From: Enoplolaimus lenunculus | Taxonomy: Eukaryota > Nematoda > Enoplea > Enoplida > Thoracostomopsidae | Length of the DNA stretch: 64,000 nt | Direction of reading: 5' to 3' | Assembly: GCA_030248215.1 (NCBI GenBank) | Contig: JASANG010001091.1 | Location: 289,497 to 353,496, forward strand | In this document: piece after piece, positions 56,270 to 64,000 of the stretch | How the letters are laid out: every line of letters begins with the position of its first letter | How positions within the stretch are numbered: the first letter of the stretch is position 1 | The notes under the pieces: model-generated | Seen by the model: the letters and a program-made list of their open reading frames with translations, nothing else | What the model was told of the DNA's origin: nothing | Databases searched by the model: none | Program-made: the position numbers and the translations under genes

Positions 56270-59200
56270 GCTGCTGCTGCTGTTGTTGTTGTTGTTGTAC
56301 AGCGGAAGCAGCTTGGTTTGATAGCGTGCTGTGCAACGGAGGCGCGGTAGAAACAGTAGACGGAGGCCGCCTGTTCGGTGGTGCAGCCTGTTCAAACGGA
56401 TACACAATATCGGTAACGCTCTGCCGCGAATTCATTGGATCGTCTACAGGAGGACTGTTGCTAGTCGGATCTTCCCCTCGTTTTTTGTTCGCCTATAGAC
56501 AAAACACATTTAAACGAACATATTTATTCTTTAATAAGGAGTTTCACAAACTTGTATTCGTCTACTTATTTAGCTAAAACAGTAAAAAAATTTGAAAACA
56601 TTTTTCTTTATTGCACTTGCAGTTCCAAGTGTCTTATTAAAATTAATTTTACAAGCACGATGCTTGGAGCCATACGCCGACATGCGATACATTTTTAGGA
56701 TGACGCTCTACTTGTAACACAAGAAAAAAGTTTTTGTACACAAATTAGCTAGCGGTGTGGTCTAGTGTCGGCCGTACGGCCATCCGCGAACCACGAATAA
56801 TCAAAAGGAATACTAATAGCACAACCCTTAGCGTTACCATCCTAATTGTTCTGTAGTAACTCTTATCACTGTCTGATAAACGACAGTTTAAATTGCCAAT
56901 TACTTACTTAGTAAATTAAACATATTAGCTATAGCTTACTTCGTTCGTGTTCCACATTCCGGAAGGTTGAGAGGCGCGTTTAATTTCATTTTGAGCCGCA
57001 CCTTCAGCTGGTGGCACGCAGTTGTTGTGTGTTACTCCCATAGGCCCGTAATTGTAAGAATATGGCTGTCCAGTGTTTGGTAATTGACCACCGGGTGCAC
57101 TGGGTTCGTTATACATCAATGGTTGATGTGCATGTTGCGGATGCTGCATATGGGTATGGCTTTGATTTATTTGCATTCCACTACTATCTGGACCAGCAGC
57201 TTAAATTGTAACACAGAATGTAGAAAATTACGCCATATATGTTTCAAAGCAAAGTCAGTAAGTGAAGTGCCGAGATCAAAATTTTTGCCGATGCGGATTA
57301 CTTATCTTCACATTTTGAGGATGCCGCTGAACCGATTCCGATGGCAATTCTAATGCATGACGCTTAAAAAGCCATTATGTTACTACATTAAGACATTATA
57401 AACGCGAAGACTTACAACCTTACAACCACAAACGATTACAGTTTTATGAGAATGGTTCGCTTCAATTAATTTTTTCAAGCACAAACGCAAGGTGCATCAG
57501 TTTCACGATCAGACGCACTGGTATAAAGAAGAAGTAAAATTGAAAGCATTCCAACTCACTACTAAGTGCAAAATGTACCGGCAGAGAAATCGGAAAACTT
57601 ATGTAGTGGCGATATCGATACTACGAAAAGTACCGATATTACCGATGTCAATAGCGATAATCAGCACATCCCTAAATGTCAGGTAATATGACAACTGAAA
57701 ACAACATTGAGTATAAAACAATATTTCAGTTACTAAATTAGCCTCAGTAGCAGATTTGAAATTCAGTCTAGACCCCATCGTTTTCAGTGTTAAGCATAGT
57801 CTGGCGCCTGCAATGAAAATTTGAATTTTGTCAGAGAGATTGGGCCAGGTTAAAAGTAGCTGCAAGGAAATATTTACATAATACATAGCGTGATACACCC
57901 CAATGCGACAAGCGAAAATTCCGTTCATTTCAAAAAAACTGAATCCCTCATAAAATTGTTGTCATACTTCGAATAACTGGTTGTTCGTAGCCATACGGCG
58001 CTTGGTAACGCGTCATCTGACTTGTTTCGTTGGGACCATGATTCTGATTGTTCAATGGTCTAGCAGAACCAGCATTAAAATTTTGGTAGTATGCAGGAGT
58101 TACGTTTTGCTGATGCGCACCAGTGCCCACAGGGTACCCTCCAGGAACATTTCCGTGCGGTTGGCGAACTGAAACAATAATGATAAACTTTCGGTATGCT
58201 AGGAGCTCACTTATCATAAAACAGATTCTACGTGTGAAAAGTAACTTGCTTGCGTTTATGAAAAAATAATTGAAACTGGTACATGTTACGTATATCACAC
58301 CCGCATATTATCATACGCATAGTAGAAACAAATATCGGAAATGAAATCTGATGGCCCACACATACTAAAAATTTAACTTTTGGCGTAATTTGCTTTCAAA
58401 TATTACCACCATACTGCAAGTCTCTTTTTGTGCAGACTGTGTTATCTCATGCAATGAGATGTAGATGCCTGATTGAGTTTTAATTCAATGACATCCTAAT
58501 ACCTGCTAGTGCAAAGCCAAACCGAAATACATTAAAACCACCAAACAGACAAAGAACAGGTAGCGTTTTCTGCTATTTATGGCGGACTGACAGACAAATT
58601 GCGTTTAGACTTTCAAAACCCAAAACGCAAACGGTTCGCAAAACTCTCGCAAAACGCAGACGGTTCGCAAAATTCTCGCAGTTTGTCTAAACTTACTGTT
58701 TCCGACGTAAGCACCACCAGGTCGCATATAAGCTCTATGATCATTGGATATACGAGTATAATCTCCGGATTGCACCGGTTGCCTTTTATGATAACCAACA
58801 TTCGCTGTAGTTGCATAAGCAGCGTGCCGCGTCGCTGCTGGCGATTGCATTGTGCAAGGATTTGGTATGGAAGGTTGATAGCCCTGATTTTGATTATAAT
58901 AGCTAGCAGCCGGCATACGAAGATTGTTGCGAGGCTGATTAATAGCAGAGTACGGCTGGTTCGTCTGCGCCGTAGATCCCTAAATTTATATCAATGCAAC
59001 ACATTTACGTCAGCCACGTTATTAATACCCCCACAGGACTCAATGGGGTTCCAGATTATTCATTAAGACCCTATGTAATCTGCCGGGCCTTTTGTTGAAT
59101 ATTCATCGAAATGTCTTATGCAAGTGAAAAAATAAGTGATCGAATTATTAATCAAGTAGAAAATATTGTGTACTACCACAGATCTGGGGGTTCGCTACTA

Positions 59201-61489
59201 GGGGGCCACTTACCAAAAGCCATTCACAACATAAGATTTTCATCCCGGTCCAACCCCCCACCCAAAATTTCACAACTCAATTAATTTTTCGTTCCTTACC
59301 TTTTTGAAAAACAACATCATCCGTATGAATAAAATATACCGTATCGTCTCGATCATATATCTTATATATTTCATCTGTGTTTATTATTTACGTGGTTCTT
59401 TTGACTATGCGCTTACATATAAGCGTAACTAAACACTGGCTAGTGCAACGGACGCTTTATTGGGCTGGCTTCTCCACAGCTTGAAAATTTCCGCCGGGGG
59501 GCGTTTCCTGGGGGGCCCAGGAGTTTCATGGGGGCAGCTGATTTTGGTGGGGGGCAGTTTTCCTGGGGGGCCCGCCAGATGATCTGGAGGGTCCTGGGGG
59601 GCAGGCTTAAAATTTTGCAAACCGACTTTTTGGACCATTTTTTTCATTCTAGACCGTGTTTCCAACTCAACGTAAGATTACTCATCGCTCAACATGACAA
59701 AAATTTCTCGCAAACGCTAATAACAATAATTTAAACTAATATTACGTATATACTGACAACTTAACCAGAAGTTGAAAGAAGCACAATTATATGAAATATA
59801 GATAATCGATAATTGAAACTGTGATTAATATATATTTTGTATATTAGTCACAGCTTCAATTTATCATAAGGCTCAGGCGGGTTGAACTTGCTGCTGCAAG
59901 GTACTTTCGAATGTTGTATGCCCTGAAACGGTCTTTATATAATTGTGCTTTTTCAGTTCATTATTGAATTGTATTAGTTACTACGGGTATTTGTAACGCT
60001 ATTAAAAATTATGAGTACTCAGCGTAATATAAAATCATATTTTGCCGAATGTCCGCCTCAAAAGAAGTCCAGGTCTTTTCGTTTTAACATTGAAAATTTT
60101 TGACCTAGAAAAGTCCTGGGGGGCCCCAGCAAAAAAATTTGCTGGGGGGAATTTTGCTGGTGGGCGGCCGAAAATTCGCCGGGGGGCCTTTCCTGGGGGC
60201 GGCAAAATTTTCGCGGGGGGAAATGAAAATTTCGAAAAGTGCTGGGGGCCCCCGATGTGGAGAAGCCAGTTGGGAATTATTCAACCCCACTCAAAAATTT
60301 CTTCCCGTTTGCGAACGGAGGCGGTTGATGCCACCCACTCCGCCGCGATCAAGCGAATGCTTAGCAGATTCGTCGGTTTATGTCGTCTTAAGGTTTTAAC
60401 AAGGTCAGAATTTAGACAATTGTCTTCGAGTGTAAACAAAATATTTACGTAGTCACTCGCGGCGACGCCTTCCCATGAACAGGTAGGAGGGTGCTAGTCT
60501 CGGCACTGACTTTTATAACACCTGCGAATATAAATATATAAAATAAATATAACCTGATGGTACGGCGATGCACTCTGATGCCACAACTGCTGCTGATGCG
60601 CTGATATGCCAGGTGCGTACGGATACTGTGGCGCAAGCTGGCCATTGCTATTCTGACCTACATAACCATTCCATTGTATCTGTTGAGACGATGCGTTGTT
60701 GGAATACCCACCATACTGAAAATAGAGCATTATCACACCCTACGGCCTACAGATTATAAACACAGTAGATTAAGACCATAATATATCCTGAAGAATCAAA
60801 AAATTGCTCCGCTCGCTATGCTCACACGCAAAAAAACCTACATAAGTTTTTCGTTCCCCGCAATGAAATTCTACCTGCTGCACCCATGGAGTTGAACTCA
60901 TTTGGGCTCTACAGGGATTCAGTGGAACCACCACTCCGTGCCACAATTCCCCAATGAAAAAATCAGGATAGAAATTAATTTAAATATAGTAAAGAACATG
61001 AACAAATACTTTTGCACGACTCAAATACTACTATCAATGCGCAGTTAGATGCCATATCTTGTTAACATACGGTTCCAGTTGGAAATTTGCCATACGAATC
61101 TGTTTCCAGCAACCGGTAAAATTTATATCCGGTCGATCCCTGATACACCTTGGTGTTTATTTGTAACTTGGACGTACCTCTGCCTCAGCATTCGAGATTT
61201 TCACATGACCTGCTCCAGAGAATGACTGAGAATGACCAGGCGGTTGACTGGTATCAAAATTAGTAACTGGTGCGCTGCCTTGAAGTGGCATTTGATTTGG
61301 CTGCTGCAGATAAAAGCTGGGTCCTGGTCCTGCAGTATTGCGGGAATCTCCCACAGTTGCACCTCCTCCTGGAACAGAATAGGCTTGAGGCTGCGAATTT
61401 GAAGCAGAGAACGCTGTTGGATTCCCAGAAGTTGAACTAGGTTCGGGTAATTGCGATATTTGCGGAACATAATCATCAGATGAAGCCAT
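35026..61489 (-). CDS. chd-7: Kismet/CHD7-type chromodomain helicase DNA-binding protein, complete, 22 coding exons
   Basis: A nuclear ATP-dependent nucleosome remodeller of CHD subfamily III (CHD6-9, Drosophila Kismet, C. elegans CHD-7). Exons in order: 61489-61178, 60715-60554, 58979-58697, 58168-57968, 57199-56940, 56492-54393, 52981-52489, 52204-51610, 51369-51201, 50757-50611, 50245-50094, 49895-49781, 49622-49526, 49130-44569, 43346-43269, 42764-42567, 41049-40399, 39835-39705, 39483-39327, 38931-38217, 37803-37684, 37301-35026. All phases agree; 4657 aa. Low-complexity N half with polyQ (about 472-503); chromodomain 1 about 1608-1660; split chromodomain 2 about 1676-1820; SNF2 ATPase with GLGKT (1883) and DEAH (1992); helicase C end QARCHRIGQ (2282); SANT/SLIDE-like region; two BRK domains (about 3446-3496 and 3570-3615); polyQ near 4540. 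The pair of BRK domains is diagnostic of subfamily III. The start ATG has a perfect ACCATGG context. Exon 16's acceptor is the least certain boundary. Confidence 0.95.
37684..37803 (-). CDS. chd-7: chd-7 exon 21
   Basis: Acceptor GAAATTTTAG, donor ACTG|GTATGT. Encodes FGAWEALQMSMLFPFMNPML and GLPGLNPADVGRSSSAVGT, a short hydrophobic motif. Phase 1 in and out. Confidence 0.88.
38217..38931 (-). CDS. chd-7: chd-7 exon 20
   Basis: Acceptor TTTCATTTGCAG, donor TCAG|GTACGT. Residues about 3622-3860, low complexity with short Q runs (NQEQQQQQPIPP, ERQQQQQQALLN) and acidic/Ser-rich stretches. Confidence 0.92.
39327..39483 (-). CDS. chd-7: chd-7 exon 19 (BRK domain 2)
   Basis: Acceptor AATATATTTTCAG, donor AAAG|GTAATT. 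RIGMINRRTGQKISGHRAPG followed by LKSLISWLDRNPEWDID is a clear BRK domain. Confidence 0.93.
39705..39835 (-). CDS. chd-7: chd-7 exon 18 (linker between BRK domains)
   Basis: Acceptor TAGTATTTTAG, donor ACGCA|GTAAGT. Encodes PDRDNEHAESPITQTSSKSN and a short helix SVMNSIANKLRSAAQTT. Exits in phase 2, matching exon 19. Confidence 0.88.
40399..41049 (-). CDS. chd-7: chd-7 exon 17 (BRK domain 1)
   Basis: Acceptor ATTCTTTTAG, donor GGAAAG|GTATGA. The BRK core is IPVLSLKDGHRLSGSEAPKL then RNLAQWLSDHPLYIIDMPVP; the HPxYxxDMP motif recalls BRK 1 of vertebrate CHD7. Confidence 0.93.
41118..41460. mobile_element. hAT-like MITE, CAGGGATGTGCGGTCT ends
   Basis: Inverted ends CAGGGATGTGCGGTCTTGG and GAGACCGCACATCCCTG. 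Flanking octamers TATATTAT (41110-41117) and TATATCAT (41461-41468) match at seven of eight. 343 bp, non-coding, in chd-7 intron 16. Confidence 0.85.
41781..42494. repeat. Two direct copies of a ~356-bp segment
   Basis: 41781-42136 and 42139-42494 are almost identical from ATGGATGGAGGCTAGGGTGG (the second copy starting at ATGGATGGAG) to GAATGAAATTTTGGAATCA, offset 358 bp. Each holds GGTCACATATCACAAAACG and a GGATTCGG-rich part. In chd-7 intron 16, immediately downstream of exon 16. A diverged relative lies at about 33400-33560. Confidence 0.9.
42567..42764 (-). CDS. chd-7: chd-7 exon 16
   Basis: Donor GATACA|GTAAGT is strong. The acceptor is taken as ATGCCAG before 42764, which keeps phase 0; a second phase-0 AG 36 nt further in is possible. 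Encodes VETGSQPSIPPAQIVLAAEA and FNYTDGDKERLLSALTECDK. Confidence 0.75.
43269..43346 (-). CDS. chd-7: chd-7 exon 15
   Basis: Acceptor TTTGTATTTCAG, donor CGG|GTACGA. 26 codons: GTDAAAESKSAHVIGMQALL then AMGWPR. Phase 0 both sides. Confidence 0.88.
44569..49130 (-). CDS. chd-7: chd-7 exon 14 (rest of chromodomain 2, SNF2 ATPase, SANT/SLIDE region)
   Basis: A 4562-nt exon; acceptor TTCCTTTCTTCAG before 49130, donor GTTAAA|GTGAGT. Contains VTYCLVKWCGLPYEESTWEL (chromodomain 2 end), ILADEMGLGKTIQS (motif I), IIDEAHRLKN (II), LSGTPLQNSVDE (III), HKVLIFSQMV (IV), TRAGGLGINL (V) and QARCHRIGQRKDVKVYRL (VI). Then come a DNA-binding region (TPQQRSAFYDTLVSYGV, FKELAKLDSKSDPVLNDYY) and an acidic Lys/Glu/Asp-rich tail. 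All catalytic residues are present. The reading frame that continues to 44479 after the donor is intronic. Confidence 0.97.
49526..49622 (-). CDS. chd-7: chd-7 exon 13 (chromodomain 2 start)
   Basis: Acceptor CACGTGCTATTTTAG, donor CAACTA|GTAAGT. Encodes YDYDEPFNPEFVQVDRVLDV then VVQWVHNRPKPT. EPFNPEFVQVDRVLDV is the typical subfamily III lead into chromodomain 2. Confidence 0.93.
49781..49895 (-). CDS. chd-7: chd-7 exon 12 (chromodomain 1 end)
   Basis: Acceptor TCTGTTTTAG, donor GTGGGG|GTGAGT. SYLHCEWKTLEELEAGDKRL then MPKIRRFLEKCERGIIVG, the second half of chromodomain 1. Confidence 0.94.
50094..50245 (-). CDS. chd-7: chd-7 exon 11 (chromodomain 1 start)
   Basis: Acceptor TTGTTCTTTATAG, donor AATTA|GTAAGT. 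DDPNDEERHIVEKIMASRIR, then CSEGVEEFFVKYRN, the first strand of chromodomain 1. Phase 2 exit joins exon 12 as YRNYSYLHCEW. Confidence 0.94.
50611..50757 (-). CDS. chd-7: chd-7 exon 10
   Basis: Acceptor CATCAATTTTTGCAG, donor TTTGTG|GTCAGT. TRRSGRVTKRKKYNEDAWDS then ILSDDDTADS, the basic and acidic segment before the chromodomains in this subfamily. Confidence 0.92.
51201..51369 (-). CDS. chd-7: chd-7 exon 9
   Basis: Acceptor GGCTTTTTATAG, donor ACAT|GTAAGG. Begins FSRRRRVVRRRPKRHDEYES, then an acidic run DREGQNDSDSGEMIGKDA. Phase 2 in, 0 out. Confidence 0.88.
51610..52204 (-). CDS. chd-7: chd-7 exon 8
   Basis: Acceptor TTTTAAGTAG, donor TTAAA|GTAAGT. Ser/Thr/Asn-rich; contains an AT-hook-like KNRGGRPRKQRPPP and a Lys-rich end KKTRGSKKTKKL. 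Confidence 0.9.
52489..52981 (-). CDS. chd-7: chd-7 exon 7
   Basis: Acceptor TTTTGTTTGTAG, donor GGAG|GTATGT. Begins MMRHGMFPSPTGQMAGAGGI; later three basic patches (VKRKGGRRRKATT, PRRRRKRQPS, KKRRRRGRRAQK), AT-hook-like or nuclear localisation signals. Confidence 0.92.
53011..53382. mobile_element. hAT-like MITE, AGGGATGTGCCGAT ends
   Basis: Inverted ends TAGGGATGTGCCGATTAATC and GGTATCGGCACATCCCTA, in chd-7 intron 6. A second copy's right end (GCGATAATCAGCACATCCCTA) is at about 57676. Target duplication no longer clear. Confidence 0.7.
54393..56492 (-). CDS. chd-7: chd-7 exon 6 (polyglutamine and Pro/Ser/Gln-rich N-terminal region)
   Basis: Acceptor TTTTGTCTATAG, donor CTCAG|GTACGC. 700 codons, phase 0 both sides. 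Begins ANKKRGEDPTSNSPPVDDPM. Polyglutamine of about 32 residues is encoded at 56202-56298. The remainder is rich in Ser, Asn, Pro and Gln with no folded domain visible. The antisense long frame is the polyQ read backwards. Confidence 0.93.
56940..57199 (-). CDS. chd-7: chd-7 exon 5
   Basis: Acceptor TGTTACAATTTAAG (weak pyrimidine tract), donor CGAA|GTAAGC. Encodes AGPDSSGMQINQSHTHMQHP, His/Pro/Gln-rich. Phase 1 in, 0 out fits both neighbours. Confidence 0.85.
57272..57676. mobile_element. hAT-like MITE, AGGGATGTGC family, copy 2
   Basis: Left part GCCGAGATCAAAATTTTTGC, right CCGATATTACCGATGTCAAT and CACATCCCTA. Diverged relative of 53011-53382, also in a chd-7 intron (intron 4). Confidence 0.55.
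57968..58168 (-). CDS. chd-7: chd-7 exon 4
   Basis: Acceptor CATTATTGTTTCAG, donor CGAA|GTATGA. RQPHGNVPGGYPVGTGAHQQ then NVTPAYYQNFNAGSARPLNN; Gly/Asn/Pro-rich. Phase 1 in and out. Confidence 0.88.
58697..58979 (-). CDS. chd-7: chd-7 exon 3
   Basis: Acceptor GATATAAATTTAG (TATAAATTTAG), donor AAACA|GTAAGT. GSTAQTNQPYSAINQPRNNL then MPAASYYNQNQGYQPSIPNP. Phase 0 in, 1 out. Confidence 0.87.
59465..60269 (+). mobile_element. Non-autonomous DNA transposon with G-rich ends and a remnant transposase start
   Basis: Inverted ends CTGGCTTCTCCACA and TGTGGAGAAGCCAG, flanked by TTGGG on both sides (59460-59464, 60270-60274). The sub-terminal 100-150 bp on each side hold repeated GGGGGGCCC/TTTCCTGGGGGG blocks. 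At 60011 a plus-strand ATG opens a 30-codon frame MSTQRNIKSYFAECPPQKKS that resembles the N terminus of hAT-like transposases. The rest of the transposase is absent. Lies in chd-7 intron 2. Confidence 0.75.
60554..60715 (-). CDS. chd-7: chd-7 exon 2
   Basis: Acceptor CTCTATTTTCAG, donor CATCAG|GTTATA (weak after GT). YGGYSNNASSQQIQWNGYVG then PQYPYAPGISAHQQQLW; aromatic/Gln-rich. Phase 0 both sides. Confidence 0.85.
61178..61489 (-). CDS. chd-7: chd-7 exon 1 (start codon)
   Basis: ATG at 61489-61487 in ACCATGG; donor GCAGAG|GTACGT. 104 codons, beginning MASSDDYVPQISQLPEPSST. Further 5' non-coding exons may exist but cannot be seen. Confidence 0.9.
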
Positions 61490-62590
61490 GGTATGCAATC
61501 CAAACTAATGCGTGACAAGTTTATTTACATTGCTTTTTCATAATAAATCACAAAGCGAGTCAGAACTTTGCTACTGACCCAATTCACAAAATATACCTGA
61601 ATCAAAAATAGAAAACCAAATTTAAATTAATTTGTTCTTATTGAAAAATATCGGGCAAGGGTACGTACATAACTCCAAATTAAAATCACAATCAACTGTA
61701 TTGAAGTTCATGGCTCTGTAATCTAAGTAGGATCAGTCAGTAACCTCATCACATTCAATAACGGAAACTATCCAGAAAAGCAGGCACGGGTAAAAGCAGA
61801 GGGTGAAGTTAGAAGCAGAGTGCAACCGGAATTCTGATTCCGGTTCCAGCATTTTTCGATATTCCGGTTACGGTAAATTTTTATCGGAATTAAAAATCAC
61901 GGTATTAAACTTTGGTCGGTAGGAATTAAGATATGTACTAAAAACGACGACAAAAATTAAAACGAATTCATTCGTATATATACTATATAAACCTTGATAG
62001 TCGCCGAAAATAAACCATCGAAAGTAGATTGCGCTTGCGCGGATTATGAAAATCTACAATACAACAAACCGATAGTTTTTTTGTGATTTTCTGAACTGCA
62101 TTTGTTTCCCATTATAGCGCTAAAATATTGCCGTCTAGTGTTGTTAAGTACAATATCTTTATTCTCGTAACGATCCAAACATTCAATGGAGTCAGGTCTG
62201 AACTCTGCTCTGTTAGGAAACTTACATCCCTGAATTTCAATATATGATTGTGGTGCTGGTTGCTGTTCTGTTATGATACAATGAATTTTAAAAAGATTTG
62301 ATAGTCGCAAAAGCATAAAACTGCATGAATCGAGTGTATTAGCACAAAATGCACGAGCATCAGCAAAATCCTCAACATGCTATTATAATATAATTTGCTC
62401 ACAAGTTGCGAGCCCAAACATCACTACACCAGTGGGTCTTGTGAGAACAACACTAAATTATCATAATTCGTCACTATGACTGCTACACACTTTTAAACAA
62501 CTAGCGTTGACTATTGGCAATTGACAAAGCTAACGGTTAACTGTGATTAACTTCGATTTTGTATAGGTTCACCAGCATTTGCTGAATTCC
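61490..62590. other. Putative 5' flank of chd-7; no gene seen
   Basis: AT-rich. Contains a solo end of the GTGCAACCGGAATTC family at about 61815-61880. No open frame with splice support. Promoter elements were not recognised. Confidence 0.45.
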
Positions 62591-62670
62591 CGACTTCCGG
62601 TCTCGGTTCCAAACCACCGAGACTCTGTCAGAACTGCACGGTCGGGACGACCCCTTTCTCCCAAAGATAT

Positions 62671-62742
62671 GGCCACGCCGGGAATTGAACCTCGGACCTC
62701 TCACTCGCGAGTCAAGCGCGCTACCCATTACACCACGCGGCC
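62671..62742 (-). ncRNA. tRNA-like Pol III promoter unit (SINE head), copy 1
   Basis: 72 nt on the minus strand, from GGCCGCGTGGTGTAATGGGT to the acceptor complement CGTGGCC. The 7-bp acceptor stem pairs with one wobble. B box GGTTCAATTCC fits the consensus and the A box is close. The anticodon stem has mismatches and the T stem is poor, so a working tRNA is unlikely. A tRNA-derived SINE is the best reading. Confidence 0.6.
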
Positions 62743-62977
62743 GATATCCTAATTTCTTCTGGTGGTATATGTGCACGAGTATGTATATGTCTTAACATTA
62801 CACACTCTGCACATACACAAGCCGCGTATACTCACATTCCCCCTTCTTTAGGCGGTCGCCCCGGACCGCGAATCCAAACTATCCGAATCCATGGGCCTGC
62901 AATTTACAGCGCCCGTCTCGGCGGGACCTCCATGTCAGAACTGCACGGTCGGGACGACCCCTTTCTCCCAAAGAAAT

Positions 62978-63049
62978 GGCCACGCCGAGAATTGAACCTC
63001 GGACCTCTCACTCGCGAGTCAAGCGCGCTACCCATTACACCACGCGGCC
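62978..63049 (-). ncRNA. tRNA-like Pol III promoter unit (SINE head), copy 2
   Basis: Same as copy 1 with a G to A (plus-strand GGGAA to GAGAA) in the T arm. Its T-arm has palindromic CCGAG and CTCGG. Confidence 0.58.
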
Positions 63050-63143
63050 GATATCCTAATTTCTTCTGGTGGTATATGTGCACGAGTATGTATATGTCTT
63101 AACATTACACACTCTGCACATACACAAGCCGCGTATACTCACA

Positions 63144-64000
63144 GACTCAAAAAACCGAGACCGAGACCTGCCTGTGGTACAGTGGAATGACTTAGCTAGG
63201 GGCAAAATGGCCGAAGTAGAAAGAAACAAAATGAAAAGGAAAGAAACAAGCAAAAGAAAGGAAAACGAAAGCGGGAAATAAGAGTTAAAAACTATAATAA
63301 GGTTTATAAAATTTATGCAAATTTTATATACATGCGTGGGCGATTAGCCCAAATCTTCAGTATTGTATGAGTGAAAGTGGTAAACAACGTGGTTTGTCGC
63401 TCTCGGTCTGATTTATTGTTTTATTCGGAAATAAGTGAGATATTGTGTCTTGAGTGTAAGAATTGGTTTTTCCAACACCCGGAATTGCAGTTTCTCGGAA
63501 GAAAGCGACCACAAAATTGTAAGTAGCTTGGAATTATTGTGTATTGTGAACTAATATTATGGGCGGAATAATTATATTTCAAACCGAATCCGGTGTGTTG
63601 GGCGCCGGAGTCTCGCATTGCTAGGCAGCGCGTTCAACGGTCACACCGGAGTTCGGTCGTGCCTGATCCGCTCAATTAACACAGAGAATATTTACTGCCG
63701 TAAAGTACATCATACAACTAGAACGATCAATGAGTGCATAAAACATTAACTTAGGATTTAGTCACTGACGAACTAGGCTTAGACCCGATACGTTTGAAAT
63801 AACCGGTGATAACCGTATTGCACTATCTGATAGCTGTATACTCTGTCTTCCATTGTCCTTTTGTATACTTGTATCCGTGCCTTTCTGTAAATACGTTCAT
63901 AGTAAATCTTGCATACCGACCGTGTCGTTGGTGAAGGGCGATTACGCTAGCGTCATAGATCTGAAACACACGAGCCGTAGATACAAAACCCATCCGAATC
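63144..64000. other. Unassigned right edge of the window
   Basis: No gene or complete element is recognisable. A Lys-rich short frame (63210-63280) and a GC-richer block at 63590-63660 (GTTGGGCGCCGGAGTCTCGC) stand out from the AT-rich background. They may belong to a repeat that continues beyond the window. Confidence 0.35.

Larger units (their letters stand above)
62627..63143. repeat. Duplicated ~210-bp block containing tRNA-like SINE heads
   Basis: 62627-62836 and 62934-63143 are direct copies, offset 307 bp, with about two differences (AAGATATGG/AAGAAATGG, GCCGGGAA/GCCGAGAA). They share TCAGAACTGCACGGTCGGGA and the downstream TTCTTCTGGTGGTATATGTG. About 97 bp of unrelated sequence separates them. 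Confidence 0.9.

Noticed and set aside
56062-56577. Plus-strand frame encoding polycysteine
   Set aside because: It is the reverse complement of the polyglutamine tract in chd-7 exon 6.
62671-62742. Functional tRNA gene
   Set aside because: Length and acceptor stem fit, but the anticodon and T stems have mismatches and the unit lies in a duplicated repeat; kept as SINE-like.
63590-64000. Edge of an LTR-type element
   Set aside because: A GC-richer block is present, but no paired terminal repeat, primer site or coding region can be shown within the window.

Overview
This is a eukaryotic, AT-rich, intron-rich and repeat-rich window. The TTAGGC/GCCTAA hexamer, which is the nematode telomere unit, occurs in many interstitial tracts. 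Both complete genes are metazoan types: a two-pore-domain potassium channel and a Kismet/CHD7 chromatin remodeller. A nematode is therefore the best guess, perhaps one with long introns, but this rests mainly on the hexamer and is not proven.

Layout. At 1-8,000 there is a plus-strand gene seen only as three phase-compatible exons (3967-4128, 6966-7154, 7509-7582) plus one weak upstream candidate; I do not recognise its product. At 13,836-24,140, minus strand, there is a complete K2P channel of five coding exons and 548 codons; its first exon is a 120-nt piece at 24021-24140. At 24,276-35,025 there is no gene, only mobile-element debris and satellites. At 35,026-61,489, minus strand, there is a complete chd-7/kismet gene of 22 coding exons. 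All intron phases agree and the coding sum is 13,974 nt (4657 aa). It encodes two chromodomains, an SNF2 ATPase, a SANT/SLIDE-like region, two BRK domains and long low-complexity flanks with two polyglutamine tracts. At 61,490-64,000 there is a duplicated tRNA-like (SINE) block and unassigned sequence.

Mobile DNA fills the introns. K2P intron 1 holds an apparently intact 2.2-kb piggyBac transposon (TTAA sites, matching inverted ends, a 568-codon transposase with the DDD residues). A 334-bp element in K2P intron 3 is its internal-deletion derivative. Other families are: hAT-like MITEs with 8-bp target duplications whose core is made of TTAGGC-type repeats; a roughly 440-bp family with termini CTGTAGTGACCCG; a TTAA-flanked 270-bp family that carries tRNA-like A and B boxes; several hairpin MITEs; and two local tandem expansions (10 x 74 bp at 17807-18546 and a ~960-bp array at 24276-25241) that grew out of the TTAGGC MITEs.

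The two complete genes are not an operon and have no obvious joint function. The most interesting signals are the autonomous/non-autonomous piggyBac pair in one gene, the telomere-hexamer MITEs, the TTAA/tRNA-like composite, a roughly 100-residue insertion in chromodomain 2 of the CHD7 protein, and identical intron positions in both K2P pore loops. No retrovirus-like element could be supported.
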